DNA of 64,000 bases, from the NCBI GenBank assembly GCA_022749755.1, contig CM040453.1, forward strand, positions 12,223,368-12,287,367. The letters are read 5' to 3'. Numbering within the stretch: position 1 is the stretch's first letter; the number at the start of each line of letters is the position of its first letter. Positions 24,756-38,670 of this stretch are shown in pieces. A program made the position numbers and the translations under genes. The stretch is from Azadirachta indica. Lineage: Eukaryota > Streptophyta > Magnoliopsida > Sapindales > Meliaceae. Below the pieces are notes generated by a model, which ran no database searches, was not told where the DNA came from, and saw nothing but the letters and a program-made list of their open reading frames with translations.

Positions 24756-26921
24756 ATTCTCTCTTCTCTGTAGTGGAGGTAATAGGTTCATAAAACTGAT
24801 AAGTCATAAGTTTGAATTTGATGAAGAATGGCTGTAGCAAGATATCATAGTGATAGGCAAATTATTGAACATTTGTTGTATTTGTACTGATTTTAAACAA
24901 CAGTCTGATAAAATATACTGATGTTATATTCAAAATTAGCTTTGAAATAATGGCTTCTATTATTCACTTAAAGTTTCTGTTGGTTCAAACTTAAACTGGT
25001 TAGTTTTCATTTTGCTAGAGACCAAAATCTTGCTTCTTGAGGTTGGTTGCAATTGGTAAAAATTTCAGTTTACCTTCTGAGAAATTAAAATAGAACGGCT
25101 ACTGTTGTATATTTGTCCTGATGCACTAGACAACATTGTTGTATGCGTTGATTCTCTACTTGAATTACTTTGTCACTAGAATTTGTTTGATAGAAAGAAT
25201 TTGAAATAATTTTACTATTAAAGCTAGTTCTATGCAACTTTGTCAAGAAGCCCATATACATATATAATTTTATGATTTAATATCAATGTCAGCAAGATGT
25301 AAGTTTTGTAGAATAAACCACGATAATGTTAAGGTGCTTTCTTGGTTATACTTGCCCTTTGAAACAAATATTCATAATAATCACAATGTTCACTTTTGGG
25401 CTATGGTACATGGCAAGTACTAAATTTCGGAAATGATAATGAATTTAAGACCTTGTACTGATTAGCTTAAGCATCTCCTACTAATGATCAGTTGCTGCAT
25501 TCAAACTGATTAAATTTTATGTCGAGAATATCTTAAAACATAATCTTTTGACTCAAGCGGTCCCCATCTTTCACGTTAGTTGCATGCTCCATTACTAATA
25601 TCATCAGGAGCTTTTCCTAAAGATAAATGCTTTAACTTGTGGATATATATTGTGCAGTTTTCTAACTGGATATTATCTTTTGGAATTAGAAGGAAGCAAG
25701 CAACTGTTTTTTCTTGTCAGCAGAAAGGAAAAGGAAATGTAAGGAAGCTCTCTCAACTAGAGCTATAGCAAATCTTTGAGAATTGATTCTCTTTGACTTG
25801 GAGAGCCACATCATTGTTACGAGTAAAAGGGGCAAGTAACCAAGAAAAAGAGAATCAATGATGTGGCTTAAATTCAGAAGTTAAATTTCAGACTTCGAAC
25901 CAATAATTTTCCCATCAAATTCAACAATACCTGGCAGGATTTTGGTTATCTGACGATTCAGTAGTGATCACTGGAAAAGAAACGTTACGACCACATACTG
26001 ATAACACACTTAAAATTTTTCTTTGAAAGTGTCGAGATTAGAAGCAACTGAAGAAAAGTTGAACCCAATAACTAACTTGACTTGAATGTAATCAGGTGTA
26101 GATAAGTTTGCTCATCAGATTCCACATAAAATTTGTATGACTTATTTTACAGACTTTTAGAAAGGCAATGAGATATAACTTATAATAAGGATGCATCTTG
26201 TTACACTTGCAATTTTCCTTTTTTTTTTCAATTGTTTACAAGATTTTGTGGAGTACAAGAAGGGTGCGACAAGATTTATTGATCATAAATTCCACTTCAT
26301 ATGTTGTAAATAATGATTTTAAATTTACATAGTACTATTTTATAAAAAACTCATGTCTTTGACTTGGAGAGCCATATGATAGGTGAATCTAGCTATAATC
26401 TAATTTATATATATAACTATTAGGTTTACGGTTATATATACATCTGTTTTGTTTCTACCTGAAAAAATATGAAAAATTCACAGGAATATAAAAATCACAA
26501 TCTAAGAATTCCTGTTCTTGTCTTTCGAGGTAACTTATATATTTCCTTTATCTTCTGTATGTGTGTGTGCTTACCTTTTGGTAAAACTAGGATATGAGTT
26601 TTTAACTAAGCGCATTCGTTTGTAATCTTCTGCAGTTGTTAATGACTTGACATCTCACTTCGCAATTGCAAGCTTAAGCTAAACCATATAACTTTAAAAA
26701 CCAGATTTATAATTTGAGTTGCCTTTTAATTTTTTTGGCTACTCTTATTTTAATCTTCAGTTGATTAATAGAAATTTGTATTTTGGAATATGACTTAACA
26801 AGATAAGTCATATCAGCCAAGGGTTTTCTTTTGATTTCTTATCTTTTCAAATTTTCTAGATCTATGTATTGCATGAATTGTAGTTTCTTGCCAGGCAAGT
26901 TATATTTCTTCTCAAACATCT
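24756..26921. other. Flank shared with unit A; no gene seen
   Basis: Aligns with about 1770-4215 with many small indels. The ATA microsatellite of unit A is missing. No coding exon seen. Confidence 0.55.
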
Positions 26922-27621
26922 ATTAACTACAAGAAAAATAGCCTTCTCAAACATCTGCCCCCGTGTTTGACTCAGCACCAATGCATTCACATCAATGACC
27001 GACTGTTCATCAACAACCGTTGCAATCAAGCAAACCTCCTCATGCGCTGCTACACTAACCTCCATTGCCACCATATATTGGGTCATCTTTCCAATACTTA
27101 GGTGCTCGACAATATGTCTATAAGGTATATATCAGGCTAGGTAAGCAAATTCATCTGATTTTTTAATTGCAATTTTGTTATTTATATTTATTTTATAGCA
27201 GATTCGATTTATTTATTATATTCTCTTATCAACTAGCTAGCTGTTAATCAGTCAAGTGTTTGTTGTAATAGTTTTAAGTTAACAGAACAACAAATCCTGA
27301 GGAATGCAGCTGATTATGCTTCAAATAATGTTATTAAATCAAATGATAGTAGCTTTATTGTATCACAATAAGAGAAAAATGGGAATTTGTTTGACAATTT
27401 CAGAGCAAATTTTAGAAAAAGGATCTTTAACGAAGACTGTAATTGTATGTTTATTGATGGACATAATTCAGTTGAGGTAGTTGAGGGTAGTTTAATATCT
27501 TCAGCGTCCAATTCTTTTAAGTGTGGATATAGTGAGGATAATGAAGAAAATTGTTCTCAAACTACTCACGAAATTAGTAGATCATATATTAATACTTTGG
27601 TGAATTAAATTTGTGATGGTG
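26922..27621. mobile_element. Unit-B-specific insertion with a CACTA-like end
   Basis: At the point where unit A reads on from ctcaaacatcta (about 4200-4213), unit B has about 700 unrelated bases. They start with aactacaagaaaaatagcc, close to the CACTACAAGAAAA terminus of plant CACTA (En/Spm) transposons with the first base changed. The 14-base string cttctcaaacatct occurs on both sides of this motif. Two short frames (about 26900-27086 minus and 27387-27608 plus) encode nothing I recognise. No opposite CACTA end is visible, so it would be a fragment. Confidence 0.4.
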
Positions 27622-27826
27622 AATTAATTTTTTACAATATTTTTATATTAAATATAAACTGTTAGATTTAAGCATATCCAATGATTAAAATTACATCTGA
27701 TAATGTAATTAATACGTTCATAATTAATACACATGTTAGATGATGTAATTTCAATCGTTAAATGTATTTAAATCCAACGACTTGTATTTGATGTAAAATA
27801 TTGTGTAAAAAAATGATCCCTTAATT
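27622..27826. mobile_element. MITE-like hairpin, about 205 bp
   Basis: The left half (27622-27712) and right half (27718-27826) are near-perfect reverse complements with only a few loop bases. Left has ttttttacaatat, gttagatttaa, aaaattacatc, taatgtaattaata; right has the complements ttaatacacat, gatgtaattt, aaatccaacga, aatattgtgtaaaaaa. The ends gaattaa and ttaattc extend the pairing. It is absent from unit A, so it arrived after the duplication. Confidence 0.75.
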
Positions 27827-30546
27827 CTATCCTTAATTTATTTATTTTTGTAACTAAACTTATGTGTTAAATTTCATTTCTACGTTTACAAATAGAGGCT
27901 TGCAGATGTTTCAATGTATGATCAACTTGGTAGTCTTCCTTCAAAGGCTGAAGCCTTCCCAGATAATATAGTATGGCTCAAATGGATGGTCCTGTCAACT
28001 CCCAAGAAATAGATTGGGCCGATAGTAGTGAATATGCTTCACAATGGCCTGAAATTGAGAGATTTCCTACGTTTGAAAGGCTAAGATCATCTTTGTTTGA
28101 CAAAAATGATGATGACAGAAATGTCGCTGAAGATAAGGGCAAGAAGATGATTGATGTAACCAAGCTTGAGGCTTTAGAACGACATAACTTCATAGAAAAG
28201 CTCATCAAACATGTCGAGGATGACAACCTTCGTTTGTTTTTGAAAATCAGAGATAGAGTAGACCAGTAAGTATTTTCACTTTTTTGATTAATTACATGCA
28301 CATTATCTCGTTTCTCTCTTTGTCAGTTATTTTCCTGCCTTTACAATTCATAACTTACGTCGTATTCTTACATGATTCAATATCAAAAGCTACCATTAAC
28401 TTGTTTTGTTGTATATACCAGTCTTGCGTGCACTGATTTTAATTACCTTTCTAAATTTACCTACAGGTCTACTCTCAAGTATATCGTACGTTTTGTCCAT
28501 GCATGCATGTACTAGCATATGGATTGCTAATTCAACTTGAAATGGTCATGTGGAGCTGGTGTAAAGTGGCCCACAGTAGAAGTAAGATATAGAAATTTGT
28601 GCGTGGAAGCGAAGTCTGATGTTGTTCATGGAAAACCCCTGCCTACGCTTTGGAATTCCCTTATAAGCACGATTTCTGGAAGTACCTAAAACTGTAGTTT
28701 TACAGTTCAAAGAACTTTGAAATATTCATATGCTTTTCTTTTGTATTTAAATTAGTTACAAAAAACTAATCACTATAATTCATTGAAGGTAAAAATAAAT
28801 ACTACATACACGATGTGGTTGGATGTTACGTTGTGTTCCATAAACCATAATATTTTACAGGTCATTTACATCTTGGTACAAACAATTCTACATTGTGGTA
28901 CTTACTAAGATTACATGTGAATAGTTGTTTTCTTCGGCATGTTTTAGACTGTTTAAAACAATTCAACTTTCACCTACCATTCTGCCCAATATGTTTCTAC
29001 TGTTTATATGTTTGTTGCCTGTTTCATAACTTGTTGCTTTGTGTTAGCCAAAAGGAACTGATGCAGGTTTATGGCGCCTGCACGGTTGAGAGAAGGAGGT
29101 ATTTTGGGACTGTTAATTCTCTGCTTCTTGTTTTTTTTTTTTTTAAAAATTGAATTGCATGCTTAATTTTGGAGAAATGGCTCTGTCCAAAGCTACTTAT
29201 ACTCTTGCCTTCATTTTAGAGGCTATGGGTGGTTTATGTGTTCTTTCATATATTTGATTGCATCTTAAGTTTGTTTTATAAATAACTCTTTTATGTGATT
29301 TAAATGGAGCCTAGGGAGTTCAACTGGATATATACATATTTGACGATCTTAGTTAATCTTGGTTGGTTTTTGCTATTGAATGTCAGCGATAGTAGAAAGC
29401 ATATAAACTTAACTATCTTACAGGATGACACTGTTGCTTGGTTTCTCCTGGATGCAGAAAGACTTCCCTTTTGAAGGCATTATCAAGAAATTTGGACCAC
29501 TCTTGTAAGGTATCTGACACTCTTTATATATGATATCTTTCTGATTATTCTATTCAGTATCAGCTGTAAAAGTATTGAGAAATCCAGTGCAGACTTTATG
29601 AGAAGTTGAAAATTCTTATAATTAAAAAGGCAAAATTCCAACTAGCCCCCAATATTTGTTGAAATGCCCAATTGCCTTCAGTGTTTTCCAAATAGCCTAA
29701 TACCCCCTCATGTTATAACTTTAATGGTGCATGTTATTCTTATGGGGCAATTACCAATTAATTCTTGTAGATGGATTGAAGTGAAGCTTGCTTGAGCTTT
29801 GTCTCCATTTTGAGATCATTAGGTTAAAAAAAATGGCTGTAGTAAATTGCTCTTGAAACAAGTATAATAGGACAAAATAATTTAAACAATTGTAAAAAAA
29901 TGCCTTTAAAATAGGATTTGTGGTGCTTATAATAATCTACAAAACTGTCAAAACAAAGAATATACAATTTTTTTTTTGTTTCAAACCTAAAATGGGATTT
30001 CAAAATTTTTATTTTCTACAAATAACTGCTTCAGGCCCAAACTATATTTTCAAAATTTTCTTCCATACACAATTTACACAAATTTATTTGCTCAAAACTA
30101 AATTTTATGGCTCAAAATAAGAAATGTGTTTTCAAAATTTGACACATATCAAGATAAATATACAAACAATATAAAAAGCGAAAACTATTTATAAGTTGGA
30201 TGTGGGTTTGCAGTTGATGTGGGAGAAATAACCACCTCCAATCTTCAAGTTGCCAACTTCTATTTTATTATGTATTTGGTAGCATAGGGTTTATGGAGCT
30301 TGGGACTTTATGTTAAGGGGCGGATGTGAAAAGATAACAAGAATAATTAACGGATACATCCCCCGAAGTTTCAAGAAATCACACCTTGATCACATAAATG
30401 TTTTTGTTGATTGTGAGGGTTGATCTGTAGTTTTGGCCAAAATTTTCATTTAGTTGTGATTTCTTAAGATCTCGTAGAGCTATAGATTAATCAATCGAAA
30501 TAACATTGCCAAACTTTTGATTGAAAGTGACCTTTGTGTAAGAGTG

Positions 30547-30550
<4 letters not shown>

Positions 30551-30579
<29 letters not shown>
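30551..30579. repeat. (TA)n microsatellite in the pseudogene's long intron
   Basis: About 14 TA units replace bases that in unit A read tctatcgtgtcaagctcta (near 7391), so it is specific to copy B. Confidence 0.9.
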
Positions 30580-30582
<3 letters not shown>

Positions 30583-33500
30583 AAAATATAAAAAAATTCA
30601 GTCCAGTTATGTAACTGGCGCCAAAAAAGTTAAAATCACCATTAAACTTATAACTTTTGTAATTGTTATATGGTATTGGTTGGACTAGTCACCCCTTGAG
30701 CCTAAAGCCTAATGTCTCATACTACCTATTATGTGCACTTGCCTATGAACCTAACAGAATGGCTACAAACATGAGGAAAAATACAAAACCACTTAAACAT
30801 AATGATAGCTTTAAGTTAGTGTTAAGCTTTAACCTACAAATTAATGTTGGAGTACATGAACAAGAATCGAATAACATAAATATCTAACATTGTCTTTGTT
30901 TATTGATTGGAGAATTTAGCACGTAATCTTTGACTAGCAGTCTTCCAGTTATCTCAATGAACTAGTTTTGATTTGTTCGAAGGTTGTAGCATTGGATAAA
31001 ATGGGATTAAACAAAAGGGTTTCTCGCAATTTAAGTTCCTTTTTTGGTACTCTTTTATCCACAGTTACAGGAGAAGTTTCTTACAATGGCTTCAGACTAG
31101 AAGAGTTCGTACTACAGGAAACATCTGCAATTTAAGCCAAAATGACATGCATATGCCAGAGATGACTGTGAAGGAAACACCCCGTTGTCAAGGGATTGGA
31201 AGCCGAACGGGTAGGTTTGTCTTAAAGACAGATAATTAGATTTTAGAGAATTAACCTATCAATTTATGATACGCGTGCTTTTGCCTGTGAAGACATTATG
31301 TTGGAAATTAGCAGAAGGGAGAAAGAGGCAGGAATTGTCCCAGATCCAGATATAGATACTTATATGAAGGTACTCAAAAGCTATCATTTAATTTATAGAT
31401 AGAGCATGTTTAATATGATCATGTAATTTGCAAAGGGAGTTTTGATTTAAAGATTCTAATTGTGAGGTTATATATTGCAACCATTGGTATTTTTTTCTTT
31501 TAGGCAACATCTGTCAAAGGACTAAAAGAAACTCTTCAAACATACTATACTTTGAAGGTAATTCTCATAAATAGAGCCAGTAGGATCTTTCTTTATCACA
31601 TACATCAAATGCTTTATTAGATAATGGATGTATAGTTTTCTTTTCTACTCGACTTGATAATTGTGCTGAAACATTAGTTAGAGATGCCATGAGAAGAGGT
31701 ATTTCTGGAGATTAGAAGAAAAGATTGACTAGAGTTAGTGATTTGAAGATCATTTCAGGAACGACGAGAACATGTCCTTTATTTATTACCTCTTAATTTC
31801 ATCTGATATTCTAATTTAATTAAGAAATTATACTATACTTTTGCAGGGGAGATTATAGTAGGTTCAACAAAAACTTTGTTTATGGATGAAATAACAGATG
31901 GCTTAAACATTTCCACCACCTTCTAGATTGTTGCTTGTCTGCAGCAGCTGGCTCATATCACTAATGCTACCATTCTAATGTCACTTCTTCAACCATCACC
32001 GTAAACCTTTAATCTCTTCGATGATATCATAATAATGGCTGAGGGAAAGATTATTTGTCATGGTCTACGCAGAAGTGCTCTAGAATGTTTTGAAGGTTTT
32101 GGGTTACGGTGTCCTGAAGGAAAGCAGTTCTTGACTTCCTCCTTGAGGTAGGTGCAAGGCAGCTTCAAATCATTCCTTTGTATATTTGGATTATTAAGTA
32201 CTTCATCCTTTGATCCTTTATTTTTCACAGGTTTTATCTATAAAGGACCAATTACAGTACTGGTTCCACACTGAAGTTCCTCGCAGTTATGTTTCAGTAA
32301 ATATGTTCTTAAGGAAATTCAAAGAATCTCCTTTTGGTAAAAAGCTGTATGAGGACCTCTCAGAGCCATGTGATAAATCCATAAGCCACAAGAATGCTCT
32401 TTCCTTTAGTATGCGTTCTGTTTCAAGATGGGAACTATTCAAAGCTTGCATGTCGAGAGAATTTCTTCTCATGGAGAGAAATTCTTTTCTCTATGTGTTC
32501 GCAATAAGTAAGGTAATGATTGTTTACTTTTATCATTCTCTCCTCATGTGCCTACTCTCAGTGAAATTCTTTCTTTATTTCTCTTATTGTTAAAATCATT
32601 TTTTGTTATTCTACTTTTGGTGTGCAGCTTACTGTAATGGCGATAATTGGTAATACATTTTTTTTGTGCTCTCAAATGGATATCGATGCTCTTCATGCAA
32701 ACGCTTACATTGGTGCCTTCTATGGCGCATTGTACGTACTTATTTTTTATGGATTTCCAGAGGTGTTTCTCACTGTTGCCAGCCTTGTAATTTTTCATAA
32801 ACAAAAAGAGTTACGCTTCTACCCAGCTTGGGCTTATGCAATTCCAGTTACAATTTTAAAGCTTCCTCTTTCACTTGTGGAATCTCTGATCTAGACATCT
32901 CTTACTTATCATGTCACTGGATGAGAATCATAATCTGCACCCTATTTTTATATGCCTTCTTAAGTATCTATAGAGGCCTTAAGATAGTTAACATCACTGT
33001 GAAATGATTGAGAATATTTAAAGGATAGTTCAATTTCTTTGTTTGTGATTCTAAAGAAGGTGGATAATATGCCACGTTATTAGGTTCTTCCGCCAGTTCA
33101 TTCTGCTTTATGCACTGCACATAACATCAATGTCCATATTCTGCTTTGTGGGCTCTGTCTTCCAAACTGATGCTGCTGCCACAGCGTCTGCTAGCATTGC
33201 ACTGGCTTTACTTTTGTTATTTAGTGCAATGGTGATCTCAAGATGTGAGTTTTTTCATACTGTGCATGTATTTAAGTTGTGTTTACAATTATGCATCAAC
33301 TAATGGAGTCAACTAACATTATCCTATTGTTTCAGACTCAATGCCAGTTTGATTGAGGTGGGGATTTTATGTTTCTTCTTTTACCTACGGAGAGATAGGC
33401 ATTTCCATAAATGATTTTCTTTCTCTACGGTGGCAAAAGGTGAGTCTCTTGAGCTGAATTTACTGATTTACGCTGATCAAGCACCTTGATGTTATAGATC

Positions 33501-36500
33501 TTGCGGCGCTATATAGACTTTTAATCACTACTTGTCATATTCTGATGAGCTTCTAATTCTGTCTCTCATTTTAATTTGTAGATAATACAGTCAACAAACA
33601 CCACAATAGGGAGAGCAACAATGGAAAGCCGGGGATTGAACTTTGATGAATGCTTATTTTGGATTGCCCATGGTGCCTTAGTTGGGTTTAGTTTAATTTT
33701 CAACATTGGCTTTACTCTAGCCTTAAGATTTTTGAAGCGTAGGTCTATCTTTCATATTATCATACCTTTTATTTCAATAAATTGGTAGGTGCTTGGCATT
33801 CACCTTATTAAATGCTTACTCAACTTCCAAAGCCTCCCATTTTATTACGTCATACGAAAAGCTTTCTAAGACAAAAAATTAAAGGTCCAAGTGTTGGTTC
33901 ATGTGTGAAAGAAAAGCAGTGGAGTTCCTCCCCTTTTACTAGTGAAGAATGTAGTAAAGGTTGATTACTTTGCTTGCTTTCTTAAATTGTTCTCCAATTC
34001 ATAGCTTTTTATATGATTCCTTATTGTATTTGTAGTTTAGATTTTGATAATAACTTAATGAGTGCTTTATCTTGTCATAATGAACAGGCGGGATGATCTT
34101 ACCTTTTTGACCCTTGACAATTACTTTTCCAGATGTCCAATACTACATTAACACACCTTTGGTAATGAAATAATGAAATAACATAGTTTTTCATTTAATT
34201 TCGATCCATTGCAAGATATTCATATCTGTACACCAAATGAAATTTACTTAACCCTTTCTGCAGTCCTCAGGAAATGAAAAAGCGCAGGTTTGCTCAAACC
34301 AAATTGCAACTTCTTCCTGATATTACTGGTCCATTGAGGCCTGGAATTCTCACAGCATTAATGGGTGTTATTGGAACTGGAAAAACTACCCTTCTTGATG
34401 TTCTTGCTGGTAGAAAAACAAATGGTTACAGTGAAGGGGAAATAAAAATTAATGGGTATCATAAGTCTCAAGAAACATTTTCTAGGATTTCGGGTTACTG
34501 CAAGCAAACAAACGTACATTCTCCTCAAATCACTGTAGAAGAATCTCTGCTTTTCTCTGTTTGGCTGCGTCTGGCTTATCAGATTGACTCAAAAAGTAAC
34601 ACTGTACGATCTCAGTGTCCCACCTCATTTTTAACCCTAAATATACTGATAACATAACTTGTATTACCTGTTTTAACATTTTCTCTATGGGAATTTGTCA
34701 ACGTAGTCCTTGCAACCGTAGAGTTGGATGGAATCAAGGATTCCTTAGTTGGGATACCTGGTGTTAGTGGTCTTTCGACTGAGCAACGCGAACGACTAAC
34801 ATTAGTCGTAGAGCTTGTTGCTAATCCTCTATAATTTTCATGGATGTACCTACATTCGGTCTTGATACTAGAGCTGCAGCTATTGTCATGCGAGCAGGGA
34901 AAAATGTAGCTGATACTGGAAGAACAATTGTCTGCACTATCCACCGACCCAGTATTGATATTTTTTAAGCATTTGATGAGGTAAAACTTCAAAAACATTT
35001 AATGGCAGAAAAGTACCATAATTTTCAAACTTAAGAGCTACTAGGTTGCTAATACAACCACTCTTGTAACGAATGGCATGATTCTAGTTATTTTTTTTTT
35101 TAATTGATGAACACATGCAAGACTTTCTACCCACAGGTCTGGTTCTCACTTCATAATAATAGATTGTGGTTTTAGTGGAATCAAATTATATCATCAAGAA
35201 TTTGTTGGCTCTAATACAGCCTACCAACTGAAAATGGAAAGAGAAATATCCTGGGATAGTGTACACAATTTTCTAATATAACAATTCTTATAATAATCAG
35301 AAGTTTCTCTACCCTGATCTCGGATATCACTGAAATTTTCTTTATATACAAATGTGGAAGTGTAATATGATTAAAGTAGTAATTGTTGCTTAAGATACTA
35401 TTATGTCATTGCAGTTGGTTCTTTTGAAACTTGGTGGGCGCAAAATCTACTTGGGGCCATTAGGACACCATTCAAGCAAAGTTATACAATATTTTGAGGT
35501 TAGTTCATCTAAAAATGCTTGCATCATTTTCATCCTCTAGTTCCATCCTTTTATACCTTCCCTGAATATTTCCAAAAATTCTAATTAAATTTAACTTCTA
35601 TGTTTGTCTTTCATCAACAGGATATCCCTGGGGTGCCAAAGATTGTAGATGATTATAATCCAGCAACCTGGATGTTGGAGGTCACTTCTTCATCTGCTTA
35701 GATCCAACTGCGTGTAGATTTTGCCAAAATATACATGGATTATCTTTTACGTGAGTGAGTTCAGCATAATATATAATTATTGATCCTGGTGTTGTGCAGA
35801 TATTCATAATTCACTAGTATTGACGTTGGATAGGAACCTCCTTAATGAAGAATTTCAACTTCAATAAAAGAAAATATTTTGGGGGGCTTTTGTCTTGGTT
35901 ATGTTTTTGTTTTTCTTAGTAAAATATTTTCTCTTTTTCATTAGTATTTGGTTTTCTTACGTTAGTCTAAGTTGAATTTAAGTAGAATTAAAGTATGTCT
36001 ATTAGATAAATATCTCGATTTTTTCTTGAGAGAGCATTGGAAAAGAGTTCAGTGATGATCGTGTAAATGTGATCATATGCTTTAATTGGTTGAAGAAAAA
36101 TAATATCAAGAATATAAATCTAGAAGGAACAGTCTCCTCTCGTAAGAACTTGGGGCTCGAGACCAGCAAGTTACCAACTTAATCTTTTGGATATCAATAA
36201 TAAACTATAAATTTATTTGGTAACCTATATTATCCAGTCTCAGTTTCGATCATCATTAGCTATCACTCAGCAACTTCGACATGTGTTCACACTGTTACAT
36301 GAAAATGGCTTGGGCACTTTAGTTTCTTTTGAGCAACTGATGTCAAAGATGCAACGCTACAGCAAGCATATAGAATTGCTTATACGCTTATTTTACTTGA
36401 GGTCACACTTTTATATTTTACCATTTGCAGGAATAACAAAGAGCTTATAAGGCTGTCGAGTAGTCCACCTCCTGGCTCAAGTGATCTGTATTTTCCAACC

Positions 36501-37605
36501 CGCTTCGCACAAAATGGTTGGACACACTTCAAATCTTGCCTATAGAAGCAGCACTTGTCTTATTGGAGAAGTCTTTTGTATAATGTAAAGCGTACCATAC
36601 ACCCGCTTCTAGGATGTCTGGTTTTGGGTGGTATACATTGGAATCATGGAGATGAAACGTAAGTTAATACATTACTGACTTTGTTATTATCCTTATTGTC
36701 TTTTGAGCATACTGTAAGTAATTCTGCTGCTCTACAGTCATTTTGCATTATATAACAGTACAATTGGCTTGCCTGAATAATCTTTATGCACCACAAGATA
36801 GTGCAATTTCTCATTTTTAACTGGTCTACAGTCACATAACTCTTCTATCTTACCCTTCTCCTTGTAGCTTTCCATATTCAGCGATTCATTTTTAATTTTG
36901 TGCCTGTGTGCAATATGCAAGTGTAGAATGAAAGCTGAAGTTATGTGTGGAAAGTTGTAATATTAGGGAAGACAGTTTTTGCAAGTAAACTAAGCTCACA
37001 CTGGGAGCTTTACACATAAAAGCTAGCTATTCTCAGTTCCACGTATCTATTTAGGTGATTGTCTTTCAACATAAATTTTTGGATGCGATGTTTATTCAAA
37101 ATAGTACATTTTTGGATGCGATGTTTATTCAAAATAGTACCAGAATTTAGCAAAGAGCTAATTTGCTTGAATATTCATTTACTAGCTTGTGTTTTGGAGT
37201 GGTTCGTCACCACATTATGATAAACCACTCTGAGTTGGCTGCATTTGGAAGCTCTAACCCCGTATCTATTTGTGGTATTTATTCTGTTCAGAAACTATAA
37301 AATTGCTATAAGATATTGGATTTAGAATCTTCGTTGGCAAACCTTTGTTGATACACAACTAATAAATATATTTTAAAATTTTCAAAAATAATTAGCAGAA
37401 TTTACTCAATATACTTGATTCGCTGTGAACTGTTGTGGTCTTCTTTGGCATGAATAATTGTGCCTCAATATTGCCATATGTTGAGAGGGAGTGAACGGTA
37501 ATGCATCGTGAAATCTCTGCAGGAGTGTACTCTTCATGGGCTTATGCAATAACACAGCTATTAATTTTCTGCAGAACTATTAATCTCTCGACTTGAATAC
37601 CACAG

Positions 37606-37836
37606 CTGTTAAAAAAAATAAATTTATATTAAATCTCTCTTGAATAATAAATTAAGTACATAAACATGTCTTTATATATATAAAAACTAAAATAATAAAG
37701 CGCAATAAATTAAAAATCCTCGTAATCTTAGAAATTTTTAACAAATTAGGAAAAGACTAATCATATTTGAAGTAGAAATATATTTAATAAAACTAAACCT
37801 AATAAAAGTAAATAAGTTTAGTTTTAATTCTAACAG
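37606..37836. mobile_element. 231 bp insertion in copy B with CTGTTA/TAACAG ends
   Basis: Unit A reads gagtatcacggcatcatc (14441-14458). In copy B the same place reads gaataccacag, then 231 AT-rich bases, then catcatc. The insert starts ctgtta and ends taacag, short perfect inverted ends typical of a small non-autonomous DNA element. It lies in the intron after exon 22. I could not define a clean target-site duplication. Confidence 0.65.
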
Positions 37837-38670
37837 CATCATCATCTTTTCGTATAGTCAACTTGTGTTCTACATGGTGTATTCTGATTTTTGACAAACT
37901 TTTCAACAGAACGTGAATGGATGCACTATTACATCAGCTTCTTTGCTCTATGATTCTAAATCACTTCACGTTGTCATCATCAAAATTGAGCTGCTAATGC
38001 TACATGATTGATTTTCGTTATGATAACAATATTACTGGTCTTAGTCAAGGTTCCTTATACATGCATCAAAGCAACTACATTTTCCATTATTACATATCCG
38101 ATGATCGGATATTATGGATCAATATATAAAATCTTTTGGTAATTTTATGCAACTGTTTGCACATTGTTGTACTTCAATTACATGGGGTTGTTTATGTTGT
38201 CGATGCCAAACTTCATGGTAGCTTCAATTCTATCTGCTTTGTCCTATAGCATGCTAAATCTTTTTCAGGGTTCTCCATTCCTCAACATGTAATGACTGAA
38301 TAATACACCTAAAGGTTACATAGTAACTTACAGATGCACGCTAATTCGATTCTGCTGTTCATTCTACCGAAAATTCCAAAGTGGTGGTTTTAGTGCTATT
38401 AATGGACGCCTATGTCTTGTGGTGGCTTTGGTGCTATTACTGGGCACCTATGTCTTGATTAATAAACGGTTGGCTAACTTCCCAGTACAGAGATATAGAC
38501 AAAGCAGTTCTGGTATTTGAGAGATTAAAAGAGTAGCTGCCTTCCTAAAGGATTATTTCGTTTCGAACGTGATCACTTACCTATGTTAGCTATTGTTCTT
38601 GCTATCAACCCTTTAGCTTTTCTTCTCTTTACGCATATTTCGTAGGCCGCTCAATTTCCAGCATACATGA

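Larger units (their letters stand above)
27973..38670 (+). pseudogene. PDR/ABCG transporter pseudogene (unit B copy)
   Basis: Full-length counterpart of the gene at 4612-15315. Exon 1 is still open from ATG 27973. Downstream it is broken many times. In-frame stops: near 31131 (exon 5), 31713-31715 (inside the NBD1 signature, SGG to SGD-stop), 31924-31926, 32002-32004, 32892-32894, 33350-33352 (Trp to stop), 34966-34968, 35699-35701, 36543-36545, 37492-37494 and 38140-38142. One-base deletions lie at about 31075, 32117 and 34826; the last creates TAA at 34832. Splice sites lost include the exon 2 acceptor (TAG to TGG near 28552), the exon 8 donor near 31736 and the exon 18 acceptor near 34687. 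About 20 bases, including the exon 11 donor, are deleted near 32923. The NBD2 Walker B glutamate codon is now valine. NBD2 Walker A (GVIGTGKTT) is still readable. No transporter can be made. Confidence 0.95.

Noticed and set aside
27387..27608. 73-codon frame in the unit B insertion
   Set aside because: No family recognised, no splice or promoter context, and it sits in probable transposon-derived DNA. Kept only as part of the insertion entry.
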